From NCBI RefSeq assembly GCF_900172295.1, contig NZ_FWFL01000001.1, forward strand, positions 1 to 64,000: a stretch of 64,000 nucleotides of DNA, given 5' to 3'. A program made the position numbers and the translations under genes. This DNA comes from Roseovarius litorisediminis (lineage in GTDB: Bacteria; Pseudomonadota; Alphaproteobacteria; Rhodobacterales; Rhodobacteraceae). The notes under the pieces were generated by a model. The model saw only the letters and a program-made list of their open reading frames with translations. It did not search any database and was not told the origin of the DNA. How positions within the stretch are numbered: position 1 is the stretch's first letter; each line of letters starts with the position of its first letter. Below are positions 25,637 to 34,862 of this stretch, piece by piece.

Positions 25637-26302
25637 TTAATTTGGTCGAGCACCGCCAAGCGGCAGTAAGTGCCGCATTAATTCGCAAGCCTTCTCGACA
25701 GCACGCTCGTGTCGAACCCTACGGTCCTGGCGTGTTCCGTACAAAACCACCGTCCCCTCACTAAGCATTGCTAAAATCTGAACAAATTCGGCGGCCGCTT
25801 GCGAGTCTACTTCAGGAAAAAGGTCTTCGAGCATGGCTGCAACTTTAGCCATTTGATAGTCGTATAAATTGTCGATGCTATCCCGAATAACGTCGTCACG
25901 AAGCGACATTGTCCAAAGCTCACGGAAGAGTACCATTGTCTCATATTCAGCCGCATCTTTGAGAAGAAAGCGAACTAGTTGATCCAATGATGTGCTAGGG
26001 TCCTTGGCGATCTCGGCAAGAATTTGTTCAAATTGCTCCGCATATTGAGTCGTCAGCCGTTGAATTAGCGCGATCAAAAGATCTCGCTTCGACGGGAAAT
26101 GATAAGTAACGTTTCCAAGCGAGAGGCCCGCGGCCTCTGCAACCTTGCGCATACTCAGATTCGCGCTACCTACTTCCGTCAATACCTGATGCGCCGCCAA
26201 AACTATGTTATCGATCGTTTTTTGCGATCCTTTAGGTCGGGCGCCTACTGTGTCGGAGGTTTCGCCACTCGGCAATTTTCTATCTTTCTCACCGCGTTTC
26301 AA
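25637..26302 (-). CDS. TetR-family transcriptional regulator
   Basis: 221 residues. The N-terminal TetR HTH (about residues 28-75) includes VLTEVGSANLSMRKVAEAAGLSLGNVTYHFPSKRDLL, with the canonical recognition helix ending in YHFPSK. The helical ligand domain contains LFRELWTMSLRDD. A preceding basic N-terminal extension of about 25 residues is unusual but common in alphaproteobacterial members. It probably controls the downstream transporter-like gene and, through the repeated operator-like sequence, the barrel gene at 23239 and the sulfatase operon at 21716. A broken paralogue is at 22038. Confidence 0.88.
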   Translation of the reverse strand: MKRGEKDRKLPSGETSDTVGARPKGSQKTIDNIVLAAHQVLTEVGSANLSMRKVAEAAGLSLGNVTYHFPSKRDLLIALIQRLTTQYAEQFEQILAEIAKDPSTSLDQLVRFLLKDAAEYETMVLFRELWTMSLRDDVIRDSIDNLYDYQMAKVAAMLEDLFPEVDSQAAAEFVQILAMLSEGTVVLYGTRQDRRVRHERAVEKACELMRHLLPLGGARPN

Positions 26303-26876
26303 CTTAAACTCGCTTGTTGATGCACAAAGACTGCCCGGGATCTTGTACGCCGATCTGAATCTCCGTGCATGACTGACCTCTGATCCATTGAGACGATGAT
26401 TTCAAGGGTGTCGACCGACAACCGATTGCCATAATCAAAAGCCCGCTGATGTCGTGGTCTTTTGGTTGTGCATCATTGACGTGGGCCATTGGGCATCACG
26501 TTTCAATTACCCGATATCATTGCCGAATTTGACCGAAACATCAAACCGCGCCGCCGCTGAGTGATGCGTGTTGCCTGCCGCGTCATGCGCAACAACGCGC
26601 TGCCGCGGCTCCAATAGATGAGGTCTGCCGATCGTGACCGCCCTTTGTTTGTTTGAAACCGGTATTGCCCATATGACCGGTCTTCAGTGAGGTTGCGGCC
26701 AACGGGGGCGATCCTCCTAGCATTTTCGACCTCTTCTCGTTGTCGAGTGGTGGCGGCCCAGTGAGAAGAACGGCCAAGAGGACCGCTCTCACCGGTTTTG
26801 GAGCCGTTTCGCTGGCTTCTGGACCTACGTGTCCGGCCGCTTGGAATGCGACTCGGGGTTCTGGATTGGTCGCCGA
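26303..26876. other. Intergenic between tetR and IS1380 remnant
   Basis: About 570 bases with no gene I can support. The first part should carry the tetR promoter. The rest, from about 26500, is GC-rich and probably the outer end of the decayed IS1380 element; no clear inverted repeat could be picked. Confidence 0.35.
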
Positions 26877-27615
26877 TCATACCGATACCGCTGCAGCGGG
26901 CGGCCCGCGCAAAGTGTTGATCAAGCCAAGGATGCCGGCGACGACCCCCTTCGGCAGAGCGGCCTCGGCCATCTGGAAGATGGCGTAGCGACCGTGCCGG
27001 ACGAGACGGGCACCGGTCTTGATCAGCCGCACGCGTAGAGAGGTCAGCGACCATGTCTCGATGTCTTTGGGCGTGGCCAGCGTCTGAAGAAAGTTTGCCA
27101 GGTTGTACGCCGGGGCGTGAAGCTGAAGCCGTACTGCGTTGGCCGCAAACTTCATGCACGAAAGCCGCGTCCACTTGAGCGCATGCTTGCCCTCCTTGAT
27201 GTGCTGCTCGGCCGTGCCGCGACCGTTGTAGAAGGCCAGCACCCGTTCGTTCGGCAGGCTGCGGTTGGTGACGATGAAGCCCACGCGGGGGAACAGCTCG
27301 CCGGAATGGAACTCGACCTTGGCCACGATCCGGCGCGGCCTCGACCAGCTCTTCGCCCGATAGTGGAAGCTGGCGTAGTGGCGTACGACGTGATGCGGTG
27401 GTCGGCCGGGGCCGCGTTTGGTCAGGAAGTCGATCCGTTCATAGAGCTTCCGGTTGCCCTTGATGCGGATGGCGTAGTCCCAACCTGCGGCTTCCAGCAG
27501 GTCGAAGAGCGCCGGAATGGCGAAGGCGGCATCGGCGCGGAACCGCCGTCGTTTGATCAACGGCCTCGCCTCCGTCGCGTAGCGCGCCAGAACGGGGCGC
27601 AGCACATCTTCCCAG
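26877..27615 (-). pseudogene. IS1380-family transposase, C-terminal half
   Basis: About 245 codons with IS1380 (DDE group 1) features: RFRADAAFAIPALFDLLEAAGWDYAIRIKGN, GFIVTNRSL, the Glu region NGRGTAEQHIKEGKHAL and the C-terminal MAEAALPKGVVAGILGLI. The N-terminal ~200 residues are missing because the second IS6 copy starts at 27616. The apparent start codon at 27695 belongs to IS6 sequence. Inactive. Confidence 0.85.
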
Positions 27616-28430
27616 GGCTTTGTCAGAACGATTTTTGTTGAGACGGGCAGGGTGGCCTCGTAGCGTCTGGACATGACCAAATCATACCCGTTCAAGGGCT
27701 TTCAAAGCAGCCCGGAAATCATCCGCCTGGCGGTGATGTTGTACATTCGGTTCCCGCTGTCTCTCCGCAATGTTGAGGATCTGTTGCACGAACGCGGCGT
27801 CGAAATCAGCCATGAAACGGTTCGGTTTTGGTGGCGCCGTTTCGGCCCGATGTTTGCCTCGGAGATCCGGAAGCGCAGGATCGAAGGCATGCGATCCAGT
27901 CAATGGCGTTGGCATCTGGACGAGATGTTCGTGAAGATCAATGGCGAACGCCACTACCTGTGGCGGGCCGTCGATCATGAAGGCGAGGTGCTTGAAAGCT
28001 TCGTTACCAAGACGCGTGACAAGAAAGCGGCATTGAAATTTCTCAGGAAATTAATGAAGCGGCATGGCTGTCCTCACGTATTCGTCACGGACAAGTTGCG
28101 TTCATATGGGGCCGCGCTGAAGGAAATCGGGGCGGCGGATCGTCAGGAAACTGGTCGCTGGCTGAACAACAGGGCGGAAAACTCACATCTTCCATTTCGA
28201 CGACGAGAACGGGCGATGCTTCGTTTCAGGCGCATGCGAAGTCTTCAGAAATTCGTCGCCGTTCATTCCTCAGTGCACAATCATTTCAATCAGGAACGCC
28301 ACCTCTACTCACGAGAAAACTTCAAGCTGAACCGCACCGCCGCTCTTGCCGAGTGGCGCGAACTTGGCGCGGGATAAAGGACAGCGTTACTGGACTACCA
28401 GAGACGAGTTCGAATCCGTCTGACAGCACC
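27616..28430 (+). mobile_element. IS6-family insertion sequence, copy 2
   Basis: 815 bp. Left end GGCTTTGTCAGAACGA; right end, read inward, GGTGCTGTCAGACGGA. It interrupts the IS1380 remnant on the left and abuts an IS3-type remnant region on the right. Flanking 8-mers differ, so again no clean target duplication. Confidence 0.82.
27673..28377 (+). CDS. IS6-family transposase
   Basis: 234 residues, intact. DDE motifs: WHLDEMFVKINGE, VFVTDKLRSYGAA and NRAENSHLPFRRRERAM. It is similar but not identical to copy 1: the N-terminus reads MTKSYPFKGFQSSPEI versus MTKRSPFRYFKTSPEV. The two were therefore acquired separately or diverged long ago. Confidence 0.93.
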   Translation: MTKSYPFKGFQSSPEIIRLAVMLYIRFPLSLRNVEDLLHERGVEISHETVRFWWRRFGPMFASEIRKRRIEGMRSSQWRWHLDEMFVKINGERHYLWRAVDHEGEVLESFVTKTRDKKAALKFLRKLMKRHGCPHVFVTDKLRSYGAALKEIGAADRQETGRWLNNRAENSHLPFRRRERAMLRFRRMRSLQKFVAVHSSVHNHFNQERHLYSRENFKLNRTAALAEWRELGAG

Positions 28431-28511
28431 GCCACCCACCCCTATCTCTGTCAGCCCAGCCGCCACTTCTCTGTTTCATCCCGATTTCCCGGGGTCGTCT
28501 CCGGAGGCACC

Positions 28512-28646
28512 ATCACGCGCTTGGGCAACCTAACATACGCCGATGTCTACTTCGGTCGGGCCGAAACCATCCTCAGACGCAGTAAGAAGATCAAAAAACA
28601 GACAATCCAGAAACGCCGCTTGTTGCATCAACAGAACGCGACATAA
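28512..28646 (+). pseudogene. IS3-type transposase/integrase tail remnant
   Basis: The last ~45 codons encode RLGNLTYADVYFGRAETIL and KKIKKQTIQKRRLLHQQ, the characteristic C-terminus of IS3-group OrfB integrases (usual form NLTPADVYFGR). The catalytic domain is absent. Together with the IS1380 fragment it shows repeated IS insertion at this site. The following bases to 28804 hold only the upstream region of the MTHFR pair. Confidence 0.7.
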
Positions 28647-28804
28647 AATGAAACAACGGCGAGCCTGATCCTCCGAAACCAATCAAACGCTTGTGTTCCA
28701 AATCATTTGATGACGGACAATCGTCATCCCCAAGATTTGCTGATGTGGGTGGACTGCGCCAATATATATCGTAACCTGTGCCTGCCGCAGTAAGGGGAAC
28801 AAAA

Positions 28805-29386
28805 ATGTATCGCATCCGGTTATTCGCTGTTCGCCACGCCCGCAGTTTTGAATGGATCTACAAAGGCGTTGAACGGGTGATGGTTGCCCTTGATCCGCTG
28901 TTTTCCCGGATCGGGTACAACAGGGTCGAGCGGCCCGTTGCTCTGATCGAAAAGGGCGTAAAAACCTTACTGTTCGATTGCAAAATGTGTGGGCAATGCG
29001 TTTTGTCGTCTACCGGTATGTCCTGCCCGATGAATTGCCCCAAGCAGTTGCGCAACGGCCCCTGCGGCGGGGTGCGCGATGGCGGGTATTGCGAGGTCAA
29101 ACCCGATATGAAATGCGTCTGGACGTTGGCATGGAACGGGGCCAGCCGCATGAAAGAGGGTAGGGATAAGATACGCGAGGTTCTGCCTCCGGTAGAGCAC
29201 ACACTTAAAGGGTCGTCCTCTTGGCTGCGAGTGAGTCGTGAAAAGGCCACGCAAATTCGCCAGAGCCGTGATGCGGCGCGTGCCGCGCTCGCCGAGGCTT
29301 TCCCCGAGGCGCGCTTGCAGGAACCGGCGGCGGCCCCTCTGAGTGTTGAGCCGCCCAAGGCCACACAGGCGGAGGGCGAGCAATGA
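28805..29386 (+). CDS. Methylenetetrahydrofolate reductase C-terminal-domain (MTHFR_C) protein
   Basis: 193 residues from the ATG at 28805 with an AAGGGGAAC site. The Cys-rich core CKMCGQCVLSSTGMSCPMNC followed by NGPCGGVRDGGYCEV is typical of the PF12225 domain that accompanies MetF-like reductases; the Cys residues likely bind an Fe-S cluster or zinc. The C-terminus after residue 130 is Ala-rich and less conserved. It overlaps the metF-like gene by 4 bases (ATGA). Such pairs in Rhodobacteraceae are linked to reoxidising methyl-THF from demethylation reactions (established association in general terms). Here the pair is bracketed by IS6 elements. Confidence 0.85.
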   Translation: MYRIRLFAVRHARSFEWIYKGVERVMVALDPLFSRIGYNRVERPVALIEKGVKTLLFDCKMCGQCVLSSTGMSCPMNCPKQLRNGPCGGVRDGGYCEVKPDMKCVWTLAWNGASRMKEGRDKIREVLPPVEHTLKGSSSWLRVSREKATQIRQSRDAARAALAEAFPEARLQEPAAAPLSVEPPKATQAEGEQ

Positions 29387-30369
29387 TTGATTCTGGCGCG
29401 CACGGGGCCGATCTCCTTGCCTATTCCAAGCCACCCGAGGGTCACGTCTCGCACAGCAGGCTGGAGCGGGTGTTGCGCTCGGGCCGCTTTGCTGTAACGG
29501 CCGAGCTCAATCCGCCCGACAGCGCTGATGCTGCGGATGTCTTTGAGGCTGCGCAGCCCTTGGGCGAGGTGGCGGATGCGATTAACGCGACCGATGCTTC
29601 TGGCGCAAACTGCCACATGTCATCAATCGGGATATGCGCCCTGCTGACGCGCGCAGGCTATTCGCCGGTCTACCAGATTTCCTGCCGCGACCGGAACCGG
29701 ATCGCGATTCAGGGTGATGTATTGGGAGCGGCGGCACTGGGTGTGTCCAACGTCTTGTGCCTGACGGGAGATGGTGTGGGCGTCGGCGATCAAGCGGGGG
29801 CGAAGCCGGTCTTCGATTTCGATTCTCTCACGCTTTTGCGCACGATCCGAACCATGCGCGACAAAGGTGTGTTCCTGTCCGGACGCAAGATTACCCGTCC
29901 GCCGTTGCTGTTTCTGGGCGCGGCTGAAAATCCTTGCATTCAACCCTATGAGTGGCGGCCTGACCGGCTGATCAAGAAGATTGAGGCGGGCGCCGAGTTC
30001 ATTCAGACGAATTACATCTTTGACATTCCCTTGTTCGAAAAGTTCATGGCACGGGTGCGCGATGAGGGCGCGGACAAGCGCGTGTTCATCATTGCCGGTG
30101 TTGGCCCGCTTGCGTCAGCCAAGGCCGCGCGATGGATGCGCAGCAACGTTCCGGGTATTCACATCCCGGATCAGGTTATCGCGCGCATGGAGCGGGCTGC
30201 GAACCAATCGGAAGAAGGCAAGAAGATCTGCATTGAGCTCATGCAGCAGTTGCGCGAGATTGAGGGTGTAGCGGGTGTGCATATCATGGCGTATCGCCGC
30301 GAGCATCTGGTTTCCAGCATCATCCTTGAATCTGGTGTTCTGTCGGGACGACGCCGTGTGAAACGATGA
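29383..30369 (+). CDS. Methylenetetrahydrofolate reductase (MetF-like)
   Basis: 328-residue TIM-barrel flavoprotein. Family landmarks: FAVTAELNPPDSADAADV (the start of the barrel with the catalytic Glu region), YQISCRDRNRIAIQGDVLGAAALGV, NVLCLTGDG, GAEFIQTNYIFDI and GVHIMAYRRE. It interconverts 5,10-methylene-THF and 5-methyl-THF in the cytoplasm. Paired with the Cys-rich partner, it may run in the oxidative direction to process methyl groups delivered by THF-dependent demethylases such as the DmdA-like protein at 54091. It ends 3 bases before a decayed IS6 element. Confidence 0.9.
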   Translation: MIDSGAHGADLLAYSKPPEGHVSHSRLERVLRSGRFAVTAELNPPDSADAADVFEAAQPLGEVADAINATDASGANCHMSSIGICALLTRAGYSPVYQISCRDRNRIAIQGDVLGAAALGVSNVLCLTGDGVGVGDQAGAKPVFDFDSLTLLRTIRTMRDKGVFLSGRKITRPPLLFLGAAENPCIQPYEWRPDRLIKKIEAGAEFIQTNYIFDIPLFEKFMARVRDEGADKRVFIIAGVGPLASAKAARWMRSNVPGIHIPDQVIARMERAANQSEEGKKICIELMQQLREIEGVAGVHIMAYRREHLVSSIILESGVLSGRRRVKR

Positions 30370-30372
30370 TAA

Positions 30373-31186
30373 TGCACTGTCAGAGAAAACCGGCTTGAGT
30401 AGGGCAGGGTGGTTTCGTCGCGTCTGGATATGGGTAAACCTGATCCATTTCGCTATTTCAAAACGACCCGTAAGATTATCCGCCTGGCAGTGATGCTGTA
30501 CCTGCGGTTTCCGCTGTCGCTCCGCAATGTTGAAGATCATGCTTCATGAGCGCGGCAGCGATGTCAGTCGTGAAGCGGTGAGATACTGTTGGCACCGATT
30601 TGGTCCGGTGTTCACCGCCGAGATACGGAAACGTCGGATCCAAGGGATGAAGTCCAGCCGATAGCGACGGCATCTGGACGAGATATTCGTGAAGATTAAC
30701 GGCAAACGACATTACCTTTGGCGCGCCGTGGATCACGAGGGCGAAGTCCTCGAAAGCTTTGTGACGAAGACGCACGATAAGAAAGCCGCATTGAAATTCT
30801 TAAAGAACGCAATGCATAAGCATGGCCGGTCGGTGGTGTTTGTCACGGATCTGCTGCGCTGCTACGGCGCGGCGCTCAAGGAGATCGGCGCTGTATACAG
30901 GCAGGAAACAGGCCGCTGGCTGAACACCGGAGCGGAGAATGCACATCTGCCTTTTCGACGACGGGAGAGGGCGAGGCTTCGCGTCCGGCGGATGCGAAGT
31001 TTGCAAAAATTCGCCGCCGTTCACGCCTCCGTCTACAACCACTTCAATCAGGAACGCCACCTCTACAGCCGGGAAAATTTCAAGCTCAAACGCCGCTGCT
31101 CTGGCCTGGTGGCGTCAGCTTTGTTCCGGGTAAGCTCACGCTGACTGCCGGAAACTGAGACTGGTACGAATTAGTCTGACACCACC
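30373..31186 (+). mobile_element. IS6-family insertion sequence, copy 3 (decayed)
   Basis: About 814 bp. Left end ..GCACTGTCAGAGAAAAC; right end, read inward, GGTGGTGTCAGACTAA. Same orientation as the other two. Starts immediately after the metF stop. Its transposase is inactivated. Confidence 0.8.
30430..31133 (+). pseudogene. IS6-family transposase, inactivated
   Basis: Begins MGKPDPFRYFKTTRKIIRL as in the other copies. A frameshift near 30537 (RNVEDHAS then stop instead of RNVEDLLHERG), an in-frame TAG near 30660 (SS-stop-RRHLDE) and another frameshift near 31085 before the natural end break it. DDE motifs are still readable in pieces (HLDEIFVKINGK, VFVTDLLRCYGAA). Confidence 0.85.
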
Positions 31187-31277
31187 CTCTGTTGGTCAGC
31201 CGCTCAAATCTGTCCGGTGGGTGGTGATGTCAGGCACTTCTGCAGGATGTTCAAACAAGCCGCTAGGGCTGTGCCAG

Positions 31278-31970
31278 TTAGCTTATGCGGTCTGAATTGC
31301 GCAGATGAGAGCGAAAGAGTTTAGCGACGTCTTCCGCAATAAGCGTATCATGAATTGGAACATCAAGCGAGGCGCGCGCGGCTTCGATCAATTCAGGGTC
31401 GATTTGGTCGTTTCCATAAAGGTCCAGCAAATACTCCATAAAACCGGCTTTGAATTCCGGATGATACTGTAACGACAAAGAGGGGAAATCGTACTCTATC
31501 CGGGCTATCAAACAACGATCACTGCTTGTGACTTTACGCGCACCCGGCGGGATTTCGAGCACTTGATCCTGATGCATCGCAAACGCGGTGTGGCCGTCAT
31601 AAGCCTGTGCGCCCAGAACCCAGCCACCTGGTGATTTTTCAACGAGTGCGCCATACGCATGGGCCATGATCTGGTGGCCAAAGCAGATCCCGCAGAGGGG
31701 CACCTGAAGATCTTTCAGCTGATTTATGAATCCGACCAGCGGGGTCATCCAGGGCAAGTTGTCGTATACGCCATAGCGCGATCCGGTGATCAGATATCCG
31801 TCATTTGCCCCCGGATCAGGCAGGGATTCGCCCGCATGGACAGCAACGCTGCTCCACTCAGCTTCTGGCAGGGCAGGTCCAAGCCAGATCGTGAACATCT
31901 CTGATATGCTGCCATGAGCATTTTGTTCAAGATCGTCGTAGGTGTCAGTTTCAAGAATACAAAGTCGCAA
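31278..31970 (-). CDS. Class I glutamine amidotransferase (PuuD/GMP-synthase-like)
   Basis: 230 residues. The catalytic triad region is visible: nucleophile in VPLCGICFGHQIMAHAYG, and His-Glu in LSLQYHPEFKAG. A stand-alone domain of this kind hydrolyses gamma-glutamyl amides. In the E. coli Puu pathway PuuD removes glutamate from gamma-glutamyl-GABA (established), and here the neighbourhood (two GS-like ligases, a polyamine-type importer) suggests an analogous release step. It is the last gene of the minus-strand cluster, 8 bases after the permease gene. Other GATase roles cannot be excluded. Confidence 0.82.
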   Translation of the reverse strand: MRLCILETDTYDDLEQNAHGSISEMFTIWLGPALPEAEWSSVAVHAGESLPDPGANDGYLITGSRYGVYDNLPWMTPLVGFINQLKDLQVPLCGICFGHQIMAHAYGALVEKSPGGWVLGAQAYDGHTAFAMHQDQVLEIPPGARKVTSSDRCLIARIEYDFPSLSLQYHPEFKAGFMEYLLDLYGNDQIDPELIEAARASLDVPIHDTLIAEDVAKLFRSHLRNSDRIS

Positions 31971-31978
31971 GGTCGCTC

Positions 31979-32833
31979 CTACTTGCGCCCGGTCCAGTCA
32001 CGGGCAGTAAAGACCACCGAGATGGTTATGAGGATAAGTGACGTAAATACAATCAGCGTGCCGACGGCGTTGATCTCGGGCGTCACACCGCGGCGCATTG
32101 TGGAATAGATATACATGGGTAACGTGTTGTCCCGCCCGGTCAGGAAAAACGTCACTGGGATTTCGTCAAACGACAGAACAAAGGACAACAGCCCCGCGCC
32201 AAGCAACGCGGTGCGGATATTGGGCAATGTCACGTGTATGAATGTCTGGAACGGATTGGCCCCAAGGTCAGACGAGGCCTCGGCCAGAGATTTGGGTAGA
32301 CGCTGCAACCGGGCAAACACTTGTGTGACCACGACCGCAAGCAGCGCTGTTGCATGTCCAACGATGACCGTTTCAAGGCTCAGGTTAAAACCGAACATCT
32401 TGAACATGTTCAACATCGATATCCCGGTTACGATCCCGGGAAGAGCAATTGGTAAAAGCAGAAGCCGACGAAAGACGGTCTTGCCGGGAAAGCGGTAGCG
32501 ATGCAACGCCATGGCCGCAGGAACGCCAACAAGAAGGGTCAGCGCGGTCGAGCAGCCGGCAACATAGAAGCTGTTCCCGATCGCAACAAGCAGCTGATCG
32601 TTGTTAAACAGCTTTTCGTACCAGTTCAGCGTAAATCCGGACGGGGGCCAGGTCAGAGATCTGTTGTCGTTAAAACTAAAGATTACGAGGATCGCGATGG
32701 GCACGTAGAGAAACGCCATCACGATTGAGATGATCACCACGAAACCACTGTCGGCCGCCAATCTTGCACGTGCGGCACGGCTTCGCCGCAGTTTGCGTGG
32801 CACAGTCGAGTGGTTTAATGCAGCGTTGCTCAT
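31979..32833 (-). CDS. ABC transporter permease, PotC-like
   Basis: 284 residues, six membrane segments. Begins with a basic tail, then VVIISIVMAFLYVPIAILVIFSFN. The EAA cytoplasmic loop is visible as EASSDLGANPFQTFIHVTLPNI. This is a PotC/PotI-type inner membrane subunit for polyamine-like import. It overlaps the PotB-like gene by 4 bases. Confidence 0.9.
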   Translation of the reverse strand: MSNAALNHSTVPRKLRRSRAARARLAADSGFVVIISIVMAFLYVPIAILVIFSFNDNRSLTWPPSGFTLNWYEKLFNNDQLLVAIGNSFYVAGCSTALTLLVGVPAAMALHRYRFPGKTVFRRLLLLPIALPGIVTGISMLNMFKMFGFNLSLETVIVGHATALLAVVVTQVFARLQRLPKSLAEASSDLGANPFQTFIHVTLPNIRTALLGAGLLSFVLSFDEIPVTFFLTGRDNTLPMYIYSTMRRGVTPEINAVGTLIVFTSLILITISVVFTARDWTGRK

Positions 32834-33699
32834 AATTCTACCTTGCCCGATTGCTCGAACCAGTCCGACAGCGAGATAATCGACAGCACTATGATCAGCA
32901 TTACCACCGCAAGTGCCGACCCCAGAGGCCAGTTTAGCGCCGAGCCAAATTGTGATGCCATCACATTGGCCACCATCTGACCATCCGGCCCGCCGACCAG
33001 AAATGGGGCGATGAAATCACCAAAGCTGAGGCAAAAGGTCATAGTAAATCCCGCGACCACTCCTGGCATTGACAGCGGCAGGGTGACCTTCAGGAAGGTC
33101 TGAAAGTCACTCATCCCAAGATCAGCCGAGGCTTCGGAAAAGCTGGGCGGGATCTTTTCGAGGGCGGTATAAATCGGCATGACCATGAAGGGGATGAAGA
33201 TGTAGGTCAGCGTCAGAACCATGGCGAACTGGTTGTACAGAAAGATACCTGAAGGCTCGTCGATCATGCCGATGCTCATCAGAAAAGAATTCAGGATGCC
33301 TTCGGTTCCGAGGATTGTTTTCCAGACATAGGCGCGCAACAGGTATGAAATCCAAAGTGGCGCAATCACGGCCATGAACAGGATCAAACGCATGGTCGTG
33401 TTTTTCAGGCGAAACACGAGGTAATAGGCAAATGGATAGGCCAGTAGCAACGAGGCGGCCGAGACCAGTGCCGCTATCTTCAGCGTGCGCAGCAAGACCT
33501 TGATATATTGCGGATCGCTCAGAAGCGTCCAGTAGTTGCCGAATTGGAAGGCGGGAACGAAAAGTGGATATTTCTTGAGCCAAAAGCTATAGGTCAGCAG
33601 GACCCCATATGGCACCAACATGAACAGGATGATCCACAGGATTGGTATTCCCAAAACCAGTTTGCCGGCATGTCGGGCGAAAAATGCCTGCGACATCAT
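32830..33699 (-). CDS. ABC transporter permease, PotB-like
   Basis: 289 residues, six membrane segments (WIILFMLVPYGVLLTYSFW near the start). EAA loop EASADLGMSDFQTFLKVTLPLSMPG. PotB/PotH-type permease that pairs with the downstream PotC-like subunit. Its start directly abuts the end of the ATPase gene (33700). Confidence 0.9.
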   Translation of the reverse strand: MMSQAFFARHAGKLVLGIPILWIILFMLVPYGVLLTYSFWLKKYPLFVPAFQFGNYWTLLSDPQYIKVLLRTLKIAALVSAASLLLAYPFAYYLVFRLKNTTMRLILFMAVIAPLWISYLLRAYVWKTILGTEGILNSFLMSIGMIDEPSGIFLYNQFAMVLTLTYIFIPFMVMPIYTALEKIPPSFSEASADLGMSDFQTFLKVTLPLSMPGVVAGFTMTFCLSFGDFIAPFLVGGPDGQMVANVMASQFGSALNWPLGSALAVVMLIIVLSIISLSDWFEQSGKVEL

Positions 33700-34788
33700 T
33701 CAGCCCTCACGCTCGAACAGAAAGACGTTTTCAGGTTCGATCCCGATGCGCACTTCGGCCCCTATTCCGGACACATCGGCGCGCGCCATGCCCAAGGGCA
33801 ACATTGCGTCAATATGAAACTCAATGCCATCAGTTAGCTTGATCGTCGTGCGCAGGCTGCTCCCGTGATAGATATGTTCGGCCACGCGACCGACAAGCAC
33901 GTTGGATTTTGTGGTGCTTTCTGCATCCAGTATATGGGCTTTTTCCGGCCTTATCCCAATCTGGATGTTTTCAGTGTCCGGTACTCTGTCATAGCGGGCG
34001 AGCAAGCTCTGCCCGGCGATCTCAAGATGCGTTTCAATGCCGTTTCTGGCAGTGATGCGCGCGGGCATGAAATTTGTGGTGCCAATGAAATTCGCCACAT
34101 AGGTGGTCTTGGGATGCTCGTACAAATCCTGAGGCGATCCATCCTGCGCGATGCGCCCGCGTTCCATGACGATCACGCGGTCGGACATGACCAGTGCTTC
34201 TCTCTGGTCATGTGTAACCATGATAAATGTGATGCCCAGCTTATCGTGAATGTGTTTCAGTTCCACCTGCATCTGCTCGCGCAGATTGGCGTCCAACGCC
34301 GAGAGTGGTTCGTCCAACAAAAGCACCTTGGGCTCGCGTACAATCGCGCGCGCCAGTGCAATACGTTGACGTTGGCCACCAGACATCTGGTGGGGCATCT
34401 GATCAATCTTGTCTGGCAAGCCAACCAGTTCGAGTGCTGCTTTGGCCTTCTGCAGCGCGTCTGCTTTGCCCACCCCCTTCATCTTGAGGCCGTAGGCGAT
34501 ATTCTGACCGACTGTCATATGAGGAAACAGGGCGTAATCCTGAAACATCATGTTCACGTCACGCTTTTGCGGGGGCAGGTCCGTGACATCCTGACCGGAT
34601 AGAAAAATTGAGCCGGTCGTCGGTTCCTCAAACCCGCCAATCATTCGAAGAAGGGTCGATTTCCCACAGCCGGAGGGGCCAAGAAGTGTAAGGAATTCAC
34701 CATCCTCGACGCTCAAATCAACATGATCAATCCCGATGACAGATCCAAAATGCTTGCTAATGTTGCGAAGTTCGATGATGCCAGACAT
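33700..34788 (-). CDS. ABC transporter ATPase, PotA-like
   Basis: 362 residues. Walker A GPSGCGKST, Q-loop MMFQDYALFPHM, signature MSGGQRQRIALARA, Walker B VLLLDEPLSALD, switch His VTHDQREA. After about residue 240 a TOBE domain (IGIRPEKAHIL) is typical of PotA/spermidine-type importers. Energises the import system with the adjacent permeases and binding protein. Confidence 0.92.
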   Translation of the reverse strand: MSGIIELRNISKHFGSVIGIDHVDLSVEDGEFLTLLGPSGCGKSTLLRMIGGFEEPTTGSIFLSGQDVTDLPPQKRDVNMMFQDYALFPHMTVGQNIAYGLKMKGVGKADALQKAKAALELVGLPDKIDQMPHQMSGGQRQRIALARAIVREPKVLLLDEPLSALDANLREQMQVELKHIHDKLGITFIMVTHDQREALVMSDRVIVMERGRIAQDGSPQDLYEHPKTTYVANFIGTTNFMPARITARNGIETHLEIAGQSLLARYDRVPDTENIQIGIRPEKAHILDAESTTKSNVLVGRVAEHIYHGSSLRTTIKLTDGIEFHIDAMLPLGMARADVSGIGAEVRIGIEPENVFLFEREG

Positions 34789-34816
34789 TTACGTTTGCTC
34801 TTATTTCAGGCGGGTG

Positions 34817-34841
34817 GGGGCGGCGCCACGAACACCGCCCC
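34817..34841 (-). terminator. GC hairpin between binding-protein and ATPase genes
   Basis: 7-bp arms GGGGCGG/CCGCCCC with an 11-base loop in the 74-base gap between the PotD-like and PotA-like genes; no T-tract. Such hairpins commonly reduce downstream transcript relative to the binding-protein mRNA. Confidence 0.45.
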
Positions 34842-34862
34842 TCCCTGTGTGCTTTTTGGTGA

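Noticed and set aside
22315-31186. Composite transposon with simple insertion of each IS6 copy
   Set aside because: Octamers flanking the two intact IS6 copies do not match, so clean insertion with target duplication is not supported.
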